64,000 nucleotides of DNA, taken from Ralstonia insidiosa (GTDB lineage Bacteria > Pseudomonadota > Gammaproteobacteria > Burkholderiales > Burkholderiaceae). Location: NCBI RefSeq assembly GCF_008801405.1, contig NZ_VZPV01000001.1:2666001-2730000 (forward strand). Reading direction: 5' to 3'. Below the pieces are notes generated by a model, which ran no database searches, was not told where the DNA came from, and saw only the letters and a program-made list of their open reading frames with translations. Position numbers and translations under genes: made by a program. This document shows, in pieces, positions 43,728 through 51,160 of the stretch (position 1 is the first letter of the stretch; each line of letters starts with the position of its first letter).

Positions 43728-44483
43728 ATGCCCACCCCAGGCTCCCCCGCAACGCTCGCGCGCCGCACCCAAAGCCTGGCGGAAGTGGTGGTCGATTACG
43801 TTAAGCAGCGCATCGCCACGGGCGCGTTGCGCATCGGCGACAAGCTGCCCACCGAATCGGAGTTGATGGAAGCATTGGGCGTCAGCCGCACCGTCGTGCG
43901 CGAGGCCATTTCACGCCTGCAGGCCAAGGCGCTGATCGAGACACGCCACGGCATCGGCAGCTTTGTCCTGCCCCCGCGCCAGGACAACACCATCCAGTTG
44001 GGCACCGCCTCTACGCTGCACGAGATCCTGGCCATGCTGGAGTTGCGCGTGGCGCTGGAAACCGAATGTGCCGGCCTAGCCGCCCAGCGCGCCACGCCGG
44101 AGAATCTCGCCACGCTGCAACAAGCGCTCGACGCCATCGAAGAAGACCAGGCCGCCGGCCGTGACAGCGCGGCGTCCGATCTGCGCTTTCACCTGAGCAT
44201 TGCGCGCGCCACCGGCAACCAGCACTTCGTGACGGTGCTAGACCAACTGGGCAAGACATTGATCCCGCGCAGCCGCATTGACGCATCGCAGGTCGGCTAT
44301 CTGAACTCGCAAGAGTCTCGCGCCACCGTCAACCGCGAGCACCGCAGCATCTTCGAGGCCATCTCCCGCAGGGAGCCGGAAGCCGCCCGTGCAGCCATGC
44401 GCATGCACCTGTCGAACAGCCGCGAACGACTGCGCCGTGCGCACGATCTGGCCGACACCTCGATATCGGAAGCCTTTACCTGA
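43728..44483 (+). CDS. GntR family (FadR/FCD subfamily) transcriptional regulator
   Basis: A 251-residue regulator. An N-terminal winged helix (VVVDYVKQRIATGALRIGDKLPTESELMEALGVS in outline, about residues 18-75) is followed by a helical FCD effector domain with metal-ligand residues in DLRFHLSIARATGN and NREHRSIFEAISRREP. FCD regulators bind carboxylates or sugar acids. Divergent from gudD, it is probably the local regulator of the glucarate/GH31 locus, responding to glucarate or a related acid. The start MPTPGS has GGAGA upstream. Confidence 0.92.
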   Translation: MPTPGSPATLARRTQSLAEVVVDYVKQRIATGALRIGDKLPTESELMEALGVSRTVVREAISRLQAKALIETRHGIGSFVLPPRQDNTIQLGTASTLHEILAMLELRVALETECAGLAAQRATPENLATLQQALDAIEEDQAAGRDSAASDLRFHLSIARATGNQHFVTVLDQLGKTLIPRSRIDASQVGYLNSQESRATVNREHRSIFEAISRREPEAARAAMRMHLSNSRERLRRAHDLADTSISEAFT

Positions 44484-44635
44484 ACCAGCCGGCAGCTGAA
44501 GGCGGAAGCGGTACATTGGCATCCACGTTGTACGATGTCTTATGACAAACCAACGCAGATTGGGCGCATACCGCACCCCGGCTGGTCTTGATAAAGATTT
44601 GCATTGTGTCGACGCCAGCCACGTAACCTGAATAG

Positions 44636-44729
44636 GCACCGACCCCTCGTGGGTGCGCTCCGGTCGCGGAAGAGAGAGCCGCGATCTACTTGGCCCTGAT
44701 GCTGCTGTCCCGAGTGTCAGGGCGTTTTT
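44636..44729 (+). ncRNA. Candidate structured RNA (small RNA or leader) with terminator
   Basis: In the 347-bp gap between the gntR gene and the degenerate regulator gene, about 94 bases fold into three successive hairpins: GCACC/GGTGC, a perfect TCGCGG/CCGCGA stem with loop AAGAGAGAG, and a terminator stem GCCCTGA/TCAGGGC followed by T5. TTGATA and TTGCAT upstream, and TGAATA just before the first hairpin, could make a promoter. The sequence does not match 6S, SRP RNA or a riboswitch I know. Existence and function are inference from folding only. Confidence 0.35.
44693..44729 (+). terminator. Intrinsic terminator (gntR or the candidate RNA)
   Basis: The 7-bp stem GCCCTGA/TCAGGGC, with a 17-base loop, is followed by G and T5. 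Confidence 0.6.
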
Positions 44730-44768
44730 CTTTGGGCACGCTCCCCTACCGCCCCTTCTTCGGCCAAC

Positions 44769-44794
44769 GAAAAAGCCCCGACTGGCGGGGCTTT
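44769..44794 (-). terminator. Intrinsic terminator after the degenerate OmpR-like gene
   Basis: GCCCCG pairs with CGGGGC across a short loop; read on the minus strand it is followed by a T5 run, about 37 bp past the stop of the regulator gene. The flanking A and T runs make it potentially bidirectional. Confidence 0.8.
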
Positions 44795-44830
44795 GTTCTG
44801 CGTGGGGACGCTTTCAGCGTTGCTACACCG

Positions 44831-45532
44831 TCAAACGACGCTTTCCATCACGCGGTCCAGGCAGAAACCCTGCCCATAGATTGCGCGCAGGCGCAGGCCA
44901 TTCTCGGTGCCCAGCAGCAACTTCTTGCGCAGGCGCGAGACGTGCGTGTCGAGCGTGCGCGAATACGGACTCAGCTCGCGGCCCCACAACGCCAGCTCAA
45001 TATCTGCACGAGACAGCACGCGCCCGGCGTTTGCAAACAGCAGCAACGCCAGCTCAAACTCCCGGGCGTGCACTGCTACCGGCGTGTCCCGCAGGCGGAT
45101 CGAGCGGTTCTGCCTGTCGATCGTGTAGGGCCCCAGACGAATTTCAGAGGCGCGCACGGCACGGCTGACGGCAAAGCGGCGGATCAGTGCATCGAGACGC
45201 GCCAGCAGCTCAGGCGGGCGAATATCACCCTGGAAGCACAGATCTGCGCCGTGGTTCAGTGCGTCGGCGGTCTCGACATCGGCCTGACCGTCGGCGAGGT
45301 AAACGATGGCCATGCCAGGGCCCACACGCTCACGCACGGTGCGCACCAGCGACAGGCCCGGCATGTCATGCGCATTTGCACCGACCATCAGCAGGTTGAT
45401 GCCATGCACGTCGATGGCTTCGAATACCTGGCGGGAGAGAAACAGCGGCACGCATTCAAAGCGTGACGGCTGCAGCGCGGAGTGAATTGCCTGTTGGCGG
45501 GCGACATGTGTATCGATCAGGCCGATCTTCAT
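44831..45532 (-). CDS. OmpR-type DNA-binding regulator with degenerate receiver domain
   Basis: A 233-residue protein with receiver plus winged-helix layout. The receiver has lost its key residues: the acidic pair after the first strand is replaced by IDTH (residues 6-9), the phosphorylation Asp by Gly51 (LLMVGANAHD), and the switch Lys by Arg in GDIRPPELL. The C-terminal OmpR domain is intact (AREFELALLLF, SRTLDTHVSRLRKKLLLG, LRAIYGQGFCLD) and close to that of the OmpR gene at 50032. It is probably a phosphorylation-independent regulator. The start MKIGLID was chosen over a codon 39 bp upstream. No kinase is adjacent. Confidence 0.88.
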   Translation of the reverse strand: MKIGLIDTHVARQQAIHSALQPSRFECVPLFLSRQVFEAIDVHGINLLMVGANAHDMPGLSLVRTVRERVGPGMAIVYLADGQADVETADALNHGADLCFQGDIRPPELLARLDALIRRFAVSRAVRASEIRLGPYTIDRQNRSIRLRDTPVAVHAREFELALLLFANAGRVLSRADIELALWGRELSPYSRTLDTHVSRLRKKLLLGTENGLRLRAIYGQGFCLDRVMESVV

Positions 45533-45589
45533 GGCTCGGTCTCTTTCTGGAAAGGCCGCGAGGTGCATCAACCGCCTGCTTCGCGTAAA

Positions 45590-45790
45590 TCAACTGCAAA
45601 CAACATCGCGCCGGCGCGCATCAACCCGAACGATGCCTTCGCCGCGCAGAGCGGATAAACGCCGACCAGCCAGCCAGACTCGCGCATCCTGCGGCAGATT
45701 CCCGTTGCCGCGCAGGGCTTGGTGCAGTTGCATGCGAAGGTGTTCGTATTCGCATTCGCTCAGCACATCGGTTGCGGTCTTGCTCAACAT
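45590..45790 (-). CDS. Hypothetical small protein (66 residues)
   Basis: A short frame beginning MLSKTATDVLSECEYEHLRMQ, with a mix of acidic and hydrophobic residues in its first half that looks coding, then a basic tail (LSALRGEGIVRVDARRRD). It lies 57 bp upstream of the degenerate regulator gene on the same strand and may be co-transcribed with it. I do not recognise a family, and other frames here are also open, so it could be chance. Confidence 0.4.
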   Translation of the reverse strand: MLSKTATDVLSECEYEHLRMQLHQALRGNGNLPQDARVWLAGRRLSALRGEGIVRVDARRRDVVCS

Positions 45791-46021
45791 ACGGTGCACC
45801 TCGGTTCGCCGGTCCTTCTTGCGTGGTTCGCTTCTGCCTGCGCTTCCGGTTCTCGCCCAGGTGCCGCCGTCTCTCGACCGGGTGCATCACCCGGGTACGT
45901 TGTGCCAGTCGGCCATTGAACTGTAGGGCCGCCAGACAAGCGGATTGCAAATGATTGAAAAAGGAAAGTGGCAGAAGCCGCACCGTGTGTGCGGTTGCCC
46001 ATATGTCGCAGACGCCTGCGA

Positions 46022-48337
46022 TCAGGCGTCTTGGTGAATCGGCCCGCGCGGCAGCCAGACCGTGAAGGTGGAGCCCAGCCCCGGTGCACTCTGCACGGCG
46101 ATACGGCCGCCATGGCGCTCAATGGCGGTCTTCACGAAGACGAGGCCAAGGCCGCTGCCCGATGGTGCGTTGGCCTCCGTCTCGTGCAAGCGATGGAATG
46201 GCTGGAACAGCCTTGGCTGATCCGCCAGCGCAATGCCCACGCCCTGATCGGCCACGGCCACCGTGAACATCCCATCGTCGGTCCCTACGGATACCGTCAC
46301 CACCGAGCCCGGCGTGCTGAACTTGATGGCGTTGTTGAGCAGGTTGACCAGAGCACGCACCAGTAGACGCGGCTCGCCGCGCACGGGCGCTTCGATGTCG
46401 GCGTTCACACGCACCTCCACCTGATGACGATTCGCCAAGGCCCAGACCTCGTCGGCGGCATCGAGCACCAGGCCCACCAGATCCACGTCCACCAGCTTGA
46501 GCGCCTGGGATTCGGCACGCGCCAGGTCGATGAAGGCGTCGGCCAGCTCCAGCGTGCGCGACGAAAGCTGCTCGATGCGCGAGAGCAACACTTCGCGATC
46601 CAGCGCGCGCGAGGCATCGCGCTGCAGCTCGATGAGCGCAAGAATCGCGCTCTGCGGCGAACGCATGTCGTGCGAGATGAAGCGCAGCGCTTCTTCACGA
46701 TGGCGCTCGGCCCGGCGCACGGGGGTGATGTCGGCAAAGCTGACGATGATGTCGATGGGGCGGCCAGCATCGTCACGCAAGGCGGCGGCGTGCATGAGCA
46801 TCGAGCGGCCGTCGTGTGTATGCAGCTCGACAGGCTCCAGCTTGGCGTCGGGTCCAGCCAACCAGTCCGCCCAGTAACGCTCACCCGCGGCCGGGTCGGA
46901 AAATGCGCGCGCCAGCAGGCTCGACAGGTCACGCAGCGCAGCCGCGCGGTTCTGGCCAGGCGTGCTCGACTGGCCAGCAAGCCCTGCGCTGCGGCCGTTG
47001 GCCAGGCGGATCGTGCCGTCGGGGGCGCAGATGACCGTGGCATCGGGCAAGCTCTCCAACGCATCGGCCAGGAAGCGGCGCAGCCCACGCAGCTTGTCGA
47101 TCAGCGAGGCCACCGCATCCATGTGTGCGCCGAGCGTGCGGCCCGTGCGGGCCAGTGGCGCCGTATCGGTGAGGACACCGGGCTCGCGCGCGAGGCGATA
47201 GAGCTCGTCACGCAGGAAACGCAAGGCAGCCTCCTGCTGGCGCCAGCTCCACAGCGGATACAGCACCAGCGGCCCGACCAGCGCGGCAAACGGCGGCAGC
47301 CAGCGGTTACCCAGCACCAGCGCGCCGACCACGCCCAGCAGCAGCGCTGCCGCACTCGCCAGCGCCACCGCCAGCGCCATGCGTGGCGTGAGCCAGCGCA
47401 CCGCGCACGCGGTCATCAACAGCGGCAGCAACGTCGTCACCCAGAACACACCGGTCGGCACCGGCAGGATGGCACTGCCGTCGAGCACCGTTTGCGTGGC
47501 GTTGGCCAGCACCTCCACGCCGCTCATCGTGCGCGAAGTGGGCGTGGCGAAAATATCCGACACGCCCGAAGCCGTGGCGCCAATCAGCACCAGCTTGCCC
47601 GCGAAGACTTCGGGCGGCACGCGGCCATTGAGCACATCCAGCGCGGGCACATGCCGGAACGTACCGGCCGGCCCGGCAAAGCTCAGGCGGATATGCGCCT
47701 GCCGGGTCCACCCGCCGGCGTCGGTTTCCAGATCGAGCGTGGCTGGCGTCGACGCGGGTGCCTGTGCCGCCAGCCGCGCAAGTTGAACCGCCAGGTGGTC
47801 AAGCACATGCCCACGTGGGCCTTCAGCCAGATACACGCCGCGCACCACGCTGTCCGCGTCGGCGGCAGCATTGATGTGTGCGACGGTGGCCTCGATGCCG
47901 AGGAACGGGTAGTGATACACGCGCCCTTGCTCCGTGCGCTCCGGCAGCGCGGGCAGAATAACGTGCCCAGCCTGAGCGACGGCTGCAGCCAGGGCGTGAT
48001 CGTCTTCGGGGTGTGCGAGGTCTGGCTCGATAAACAGAATATCGACGCCGATTCCCCGCGGGTGCGCCGCCCCCACACGCGCCAGCAGATCGGCCAGGCG
48101 GCGGCGCGGCCAAGGCCAGCGGCCCATTGCATCCAGGCTCTGATCGTCGATGGCGACGATGACGATATCGTCGCGCGCCGGATGCCCGTGCAGCGTGATC
48201 ACGGTGTCGTACAGCGCCGAATCCAACCGCTCGACCACACTCCAGTGCACGGCACCGATCGTCAGCAGGGCAGCCAGCAGCACCAGCACGCCCCACTCCA
48301 CCAGAGAGCGCAGCCTGCCGCGCGGAGCCGCGCGCAT
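46022..48337 (-). CDS. CHASE2-domain sensor histidine kinase
   Basis: A 771-residue membrane kinase. After one N-terminal helix (VLVLLAALLTIGAV) a periplasmic CHASE2 domain follows (VIVAIDDQSLDAMGRWPWPR, FAGKLVLIGATASGVSDIFATP), then further helices, a PAS-like region (LPDATVICAPDGTIRLANG), the dimerisation domain with phospho-His in FISHDMRSPQSA, and an HATPase domain (LLNNAIKFSTPGS, GVGIALADQPRLFQPFHRL, GSGLGLVFVKTAIERHGG). It starts 5 bases upstream of the FecR gene's stop codon on the same strand, and the OmpR regulator lies upstream, so the three form a signalling operon. A start at MTGPVAP, 36 bp upstream, is possible. Confidence 0.9.
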   Translation of the reverse strand: MRAAPRGRLRSLVEWGVLVLLAALLTIGAVHWSVVERLDSALYDTVITLHGHPARDDIVIVAIDDQSLDAMGRWPWPRRRLADLLARVGAAHPRGIGVDILFIEPDLAHPEDDHALAAAVAQAGHVILPALPERTEQGRVYHYPFLGIEATVAHINAAADADSVVRGVYLAEGPRGHVLDHLAVQLARLAAQAPASTPATLDLETDAGGWTRQAHIRLSFAGPAGTFRHVPALDVLNGRVPPEVFAGKLVLIGATASGVSDIFATPTSRTMSGVEVLANATQTVLDGSAILPVPTGVFWVTTLLPLLMTACAVRWLTPRMALAVALASAAALLLGVVGALVLGNRWLPPFAALVGPLVLYPLWSWRQQEAALRFLRDELYRLAREPGVLTDTAPLARTGRTLGAHMDAVASLIDKLRGLRRFLADALESLPDATVICAPDGTIRLANGRSAGLAGQSSTPGQNRAAALRDLSSLLARAFSDPAAGERYWADWLAGPDAKLEPVELHTHDGRSMLMHAAALRDDAGRPIDIIVSFADITPVRRAERHREEALRFISHDMRSPQSAILALIELQRDASRALDREVLLSRIEQLSSRTLELADAFIDLARAESQALKLVDVDLVGLVLDAADEVWALANRHQVEVRVNADIEAPVRGEPRLLVRALVNLLNNAIKFSTPGSVVTVSVGTDDGMFTVAVADQGVGIALADQPRLFQPFHRLHETEANAPSGSGLGLVFVKTAIERHGGRIAVQSAPGLGSTFTVWLPRGPIHQDA

Positions 48338-48341
48338 CGGG

Positions 48342-50048
48342 TCAGCGAGGGTTGGTGCGACCGGACCAGTCATTGAGCAGGAGGTTGCCACCGCCGCTCT
48401 GCACCGGGCTGCGCGATGAATCACCAACGAACGCGCCGACGTCGATGCGCTGCGGCTTGGCGTACACGACCGATGCCGGATCGCCCAGGTCAACGCCCGT
48501 ACGGATGTAGTACGTACCGGCCGGCGGCTGCGGAATGGCGGCTTCGCTGCCGTCGCTCACGATGTCGGCAACCGGCTTGGCGAAGGTCGGCTCGCTGGCG
48601 AGTTGCACACGCGTGCGTGCGCCCGCTGCCGCCAGTTCAGGCGTCAGCGCAGGCCAGTGGGCGTGCAGCATGCCGTCGTCACCCGCATCGACGGAGGCAG
48701 GCGGCACAGCGCCCGGTGGAATATCAAGCGCCTGGAAGCGCAATGCGTCGCTCCAAGGGCCGGTCTTGCCGCCCTCGGCCACCGAGCGCACGCGCCACCA
48801 CCAGGTGCCCGCGCTCAACGTCTTGCTCACACGCACGTCCTGCCCGTGCTCCTGGATTGCGGGCGATGCAAAGGTCTCTGCTTCGGCCACTTCCATGTCA
48901 TAGCTGCGCGCGTCCGACACCGCCGCCCACGAGAACGCCAGTTCACCGCTGCGGTAGGTTTTGCCACTCGCCGGCTGAATCGTGTACGGCGCCTCCGGGT
49001 GCAGGCGCACCGTAAAGGGCCGCGTGGCCGACGGGCTGGTCAGGCCGAGCGCGTCAATGCTCTGCACGACCAGCGTGTAGTCGCCATCTTCGTCACCGCA
49101 CAGCGTGGCACCCGGCGTCTTGCTGTGCTGATAGGCACTCAGTTCGGTTAGGGCGGCGTCACGCGCAACGGCTGCACGGTAGGCAACCGCCCCTTTCACC
49201 GGCTGCCACGTCGCCCGGAAGCACGGCCGCTGCACCAGATCCGGAATGGCGTCGAGTTTTGGCGCCGCCGGTAGCGCCGCACGCTTGAGGTGTCCGCCCG
49301 AAACCTGCACACCAAACCCGGCCTTGACCCCCTGCGTTTGGCGGCCAGCCTTGGTGGCCACCTCCCCTTCGAGCACAGAACTGGTCGACACGGACTCGCT
49401 CGCCTGCACGCGGAAGCGCGTGCCGCGCACGCCCGTCACGAGCGCAGGCGTGGAAATCTCATAGCGGCCGACGCCCGTTTTCTTGGGCGAAACGTTCGAC
49501 TCGGCCTCGCCCTGCTTCACGTGCACACGCACGTCGATCAGCCCAGCGCGTGCAAACGCGCGCACACGCGACAGCGCCACGCGGCTGCCCGGCGGCACGG
49601 TCACGCGTGTGCCGTCATCAAATGCGAGCGTGACGGCGCCCTTGTCGCCGGTTTCGATCTGCGCGTCCTCTGCGAGCTTCATGCCGGCCTGCAACGGCTT
49701 GCGGTCGGCAGTCGTGGCGTCGCGCGCAAACACGACCTGCGCCGTGGCCGGCACCACCGGAATGCGATCGAAGGGAATCCGCAGCATAGAACCCGGCTGC
49801 AAACGATACGGATCGGCGACGTGGTTGCGCTGCTGCAGCAGGCGCCAACCCTCGACGCTATCCATGTAGCGGTCTGCCAAGGTGATCAGCGTGTCGCCCG
49901 GCTGCACGCGATAGAGAAAATCGCTGCCGTCTGCACCGGAAGGTTGAGCAACCGCTGCCTGCCAAGCGCCCCCAAAAACAACAAACGCGCCGACAACCGC
50001 GGCGCGCCTGAATCCTTCGCGTCGAAACGCTTCAACCTGCTTCGCCAT
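48342..50048 (-). CDS. LysM and FecR domain-containing periplasmic protein
   Basis: A 568-residue exported protein. It has a signal peptide (MAKQVEAFRREGFRRAAVVG, cleavage near WQAAVAQ), a LysM domain (FLYRVQPGDTLITLADRYM), and a FecR-like domain (KGAVTLAFDDGTRVTVPPGS, ALVTGVRGTRFRVQ), then two fibronectin-like repeats (YTLVVQSIDALGLTSPSATRPFTV, SGELAFSWAAVSDARSYDMEVAEA). The LysM should bind peptidoglycan. No sigma factor is nearby, so it is not a classical anti-sigma sensor. It overlaps the OmpR gene upstream and the CHASE2 kinase gene downstream. The start MAKQVEA was preferred because the signal peptide then begins at once; MAIDSKPH, 30 bp upstream, is the alternative. Confidence 0.87.
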   Translation of the reverse strand: MAKQVEAFRREGFRRAAVVGAFVVFGGAWQAAVAQPSGADGSDFLYRVQPGDTLITLADRYMDSVEGWRLLQQRNHVADPYRLQPGSMLRIPFDRIPVVPATAQVVFARDATTADRKPLQAGMKLAEDAQIETGDKGAVTLAFDDGTRVTVPPGSRVALSRVRAFARAGLIDVRVHVKQGEAESNVSPKKTGVGRYEISTPALVTGVRGTRFRVQASESVSTSSVLEGEVATKAGRQTQGVKAGFGVQVSGGHLKRAALPAAPKLDAIPDLVQRPCFRATWQPVKGAVAYRAAVARDAALTELSAYQHSKTPGATLCGDEDGDYTLVVQSIDALGLTSPSATRPFTVRLHPEAPYTIQPASGKTYRSGELAFSWAAVSDARSYDMEVAEAETFASPAIQEHGQDVRVSKTLSAGTWWWRVRSVAEGGKTGPWSDALRFQALDIPPGAVPPASVDAGDDGMLHAHWPALTPELAAAGARTRVQLASEPTFAKPVADIVSDGSEAAIPQPPAGTYYIRTGVDLGDPASVVYAKPQRIDVGAFVGDSSRSPVQSGGGNLLLNDWSGRTNPR

Positions 50049-50745
50049 CTTCTTGTGTGGTTTCGAGTCGATAGCCATGCGAGTACACCGAGACCAGCCG
50101 CACGCCATTCTTCTGATTGAGGTCCAGCTTGAGCCGCAGCTTGGAGATATGTGTGGCGAGCGTACGCGAATCCGGGCCGATGCTGCGCCCCCAGACGGCT
50201 TGCTCGATCAGCTCGCGCGGCACCAGCTTGCCGACATTGCGGAACAAGTACAGCCCCAGGTCGAACTCCCGCGGCGACAACTCGACCTGCGAGCCGTTCA
50301 GCGTCAGCACACGTCCGATCGGGTCGACTGCATACGGACCCACGCGAATGCGCTCAAGCGATTCGCTGGTGCGCGGTGCGGCGCGGCGCAGCAAGGCGCC
50401 CACGCGTGCCACCAGCTCGGCGCGGCGCACTGGCTTGATGACGTAGTCATCCGCGCCGGCAGCCAGCCCGCGCACCACGTCATCTTCGAGTGAGCGGTTG
50501 GTCAGAAACAGCACCGGCAGCGCCGGGCCGACCGTCTGCCGCACCCAGCTCACGAGTTGGATGCCGCTGATGTCCGGCAACTGCCAGTCGAGCAGCAGCA
50601 GATCGAAGGTTCGATCCCGCAGCGCCTTGACGAAGGCGTCCCCGCTACTGAAAGACTCGCATTCGTATCCGGACGAAACCAGGATCTCTCGAATCAACTC
50701 CGATTGCGCCTGGTTGTCTTCTACCGAGGCAATTCGTATCGCCAT
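50032..50745 (-). CDS. OmpR family response regulator
   Basis: A 237-residue response regulator with an intact receiver: acidic pair Glu9-Asp10, phospho-Asp53 (LLLLDWQLPD), and Lys104 (YVIKPV). The C-terminal OmpR winged helix (SPREFDLGLYLF, SRTLATHISKLRLKLDL, LVSVYSHGYRLE) is normal. It is the first gene of the operon with the LysM-FecR protein and the CHASE2 kinase, which is its probable partner. The FecR start lies inside its 3' end. Confidence 0.93.
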   Translation of the reverse strand: MAIRIASVEDNQAQSELIREILVSSGYECESFSSGDAFVKALRDRTFDLLLLDWQLPDISGIQLVSWVRQTVGPALPVLFLTNRSLEDDVVRGLAAGADDYVIKPVRRAELVARVGALLRRAAPRTSESLERIRVGPYAVDPIGRVLTLNGSQVELSPREFDLGLYLFRNVGKLVPRELIEQAVWGRSIGPDSRTLATHISKLRLKLDLNQKNGVRLVSVYSHGYRLETTQEDGEAG

Positions 50746-51160
50746 CTGGACTGCCCTTTCCCCGCTCCGGGTCCGGCTGCTTAACCGGCTCCCGCCGCCG
50801 CTACATGGGACGCCGGCTCGCTCCCTTTGTCGTTGTGATCGGGGTCCCGGACCAGCGCATCATGGTTGGATCTGCTGGCCACCTCCGGCGCGGCACCGAC
50901 TCCCGCGCAAGACCTTACCCAGGCCACCAACATGCCTGACATGTCGACTTGAGCCCAGGTCATCCTAAAAGGCCAACCCTGTCATATTGCAAACAATTGT
51001 GAAAACCTAGGCGCAGAGCCAAGGCTCTGTCGTGTTCTATCATTTTTTACCACGTTAGAACAAGGCAGCCCCCCTTCGAAAAGTATAGGACTCGGCTTAT
51101 CGAATGGCAGGGCTGCTGGGAATACATCGGTCCGACATGCCCCACGAAAGAGGGGAATGA
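50746..51160. other. Non-coding gap upstream of the OmpR operon
   Basis: A 415-bp gap. The half nearest the operon is GC-rich with no good frame. About 50965-51075 is markedly AT-rich (TTGCAAACAATTGTG, TTCTATCATTTTTTACC) and holds a short hairpin AGAGCC/GGCTCT, so it probably contains the operon promoter and the end of the MFS transcript. I could not place hexamers confidently and see no RNA gene. Confidence 0.4.

Noticed and set aside
45791..46021. Open frames in the 230-bp gap after the CHASE2 kinase gene
   Set aside because: Several overlapping frames on both strands with Arg-rich products and no plausible start or ribosome-binding site; treated as non-coding.
46424..48376. A 650-codon open frame on the plus strand, opposite the CHASE2 kinase
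   Set aside because: Low-complexity Arg/Gln/His composition with no motif; the minus strand encodes a complete histidine kinase.
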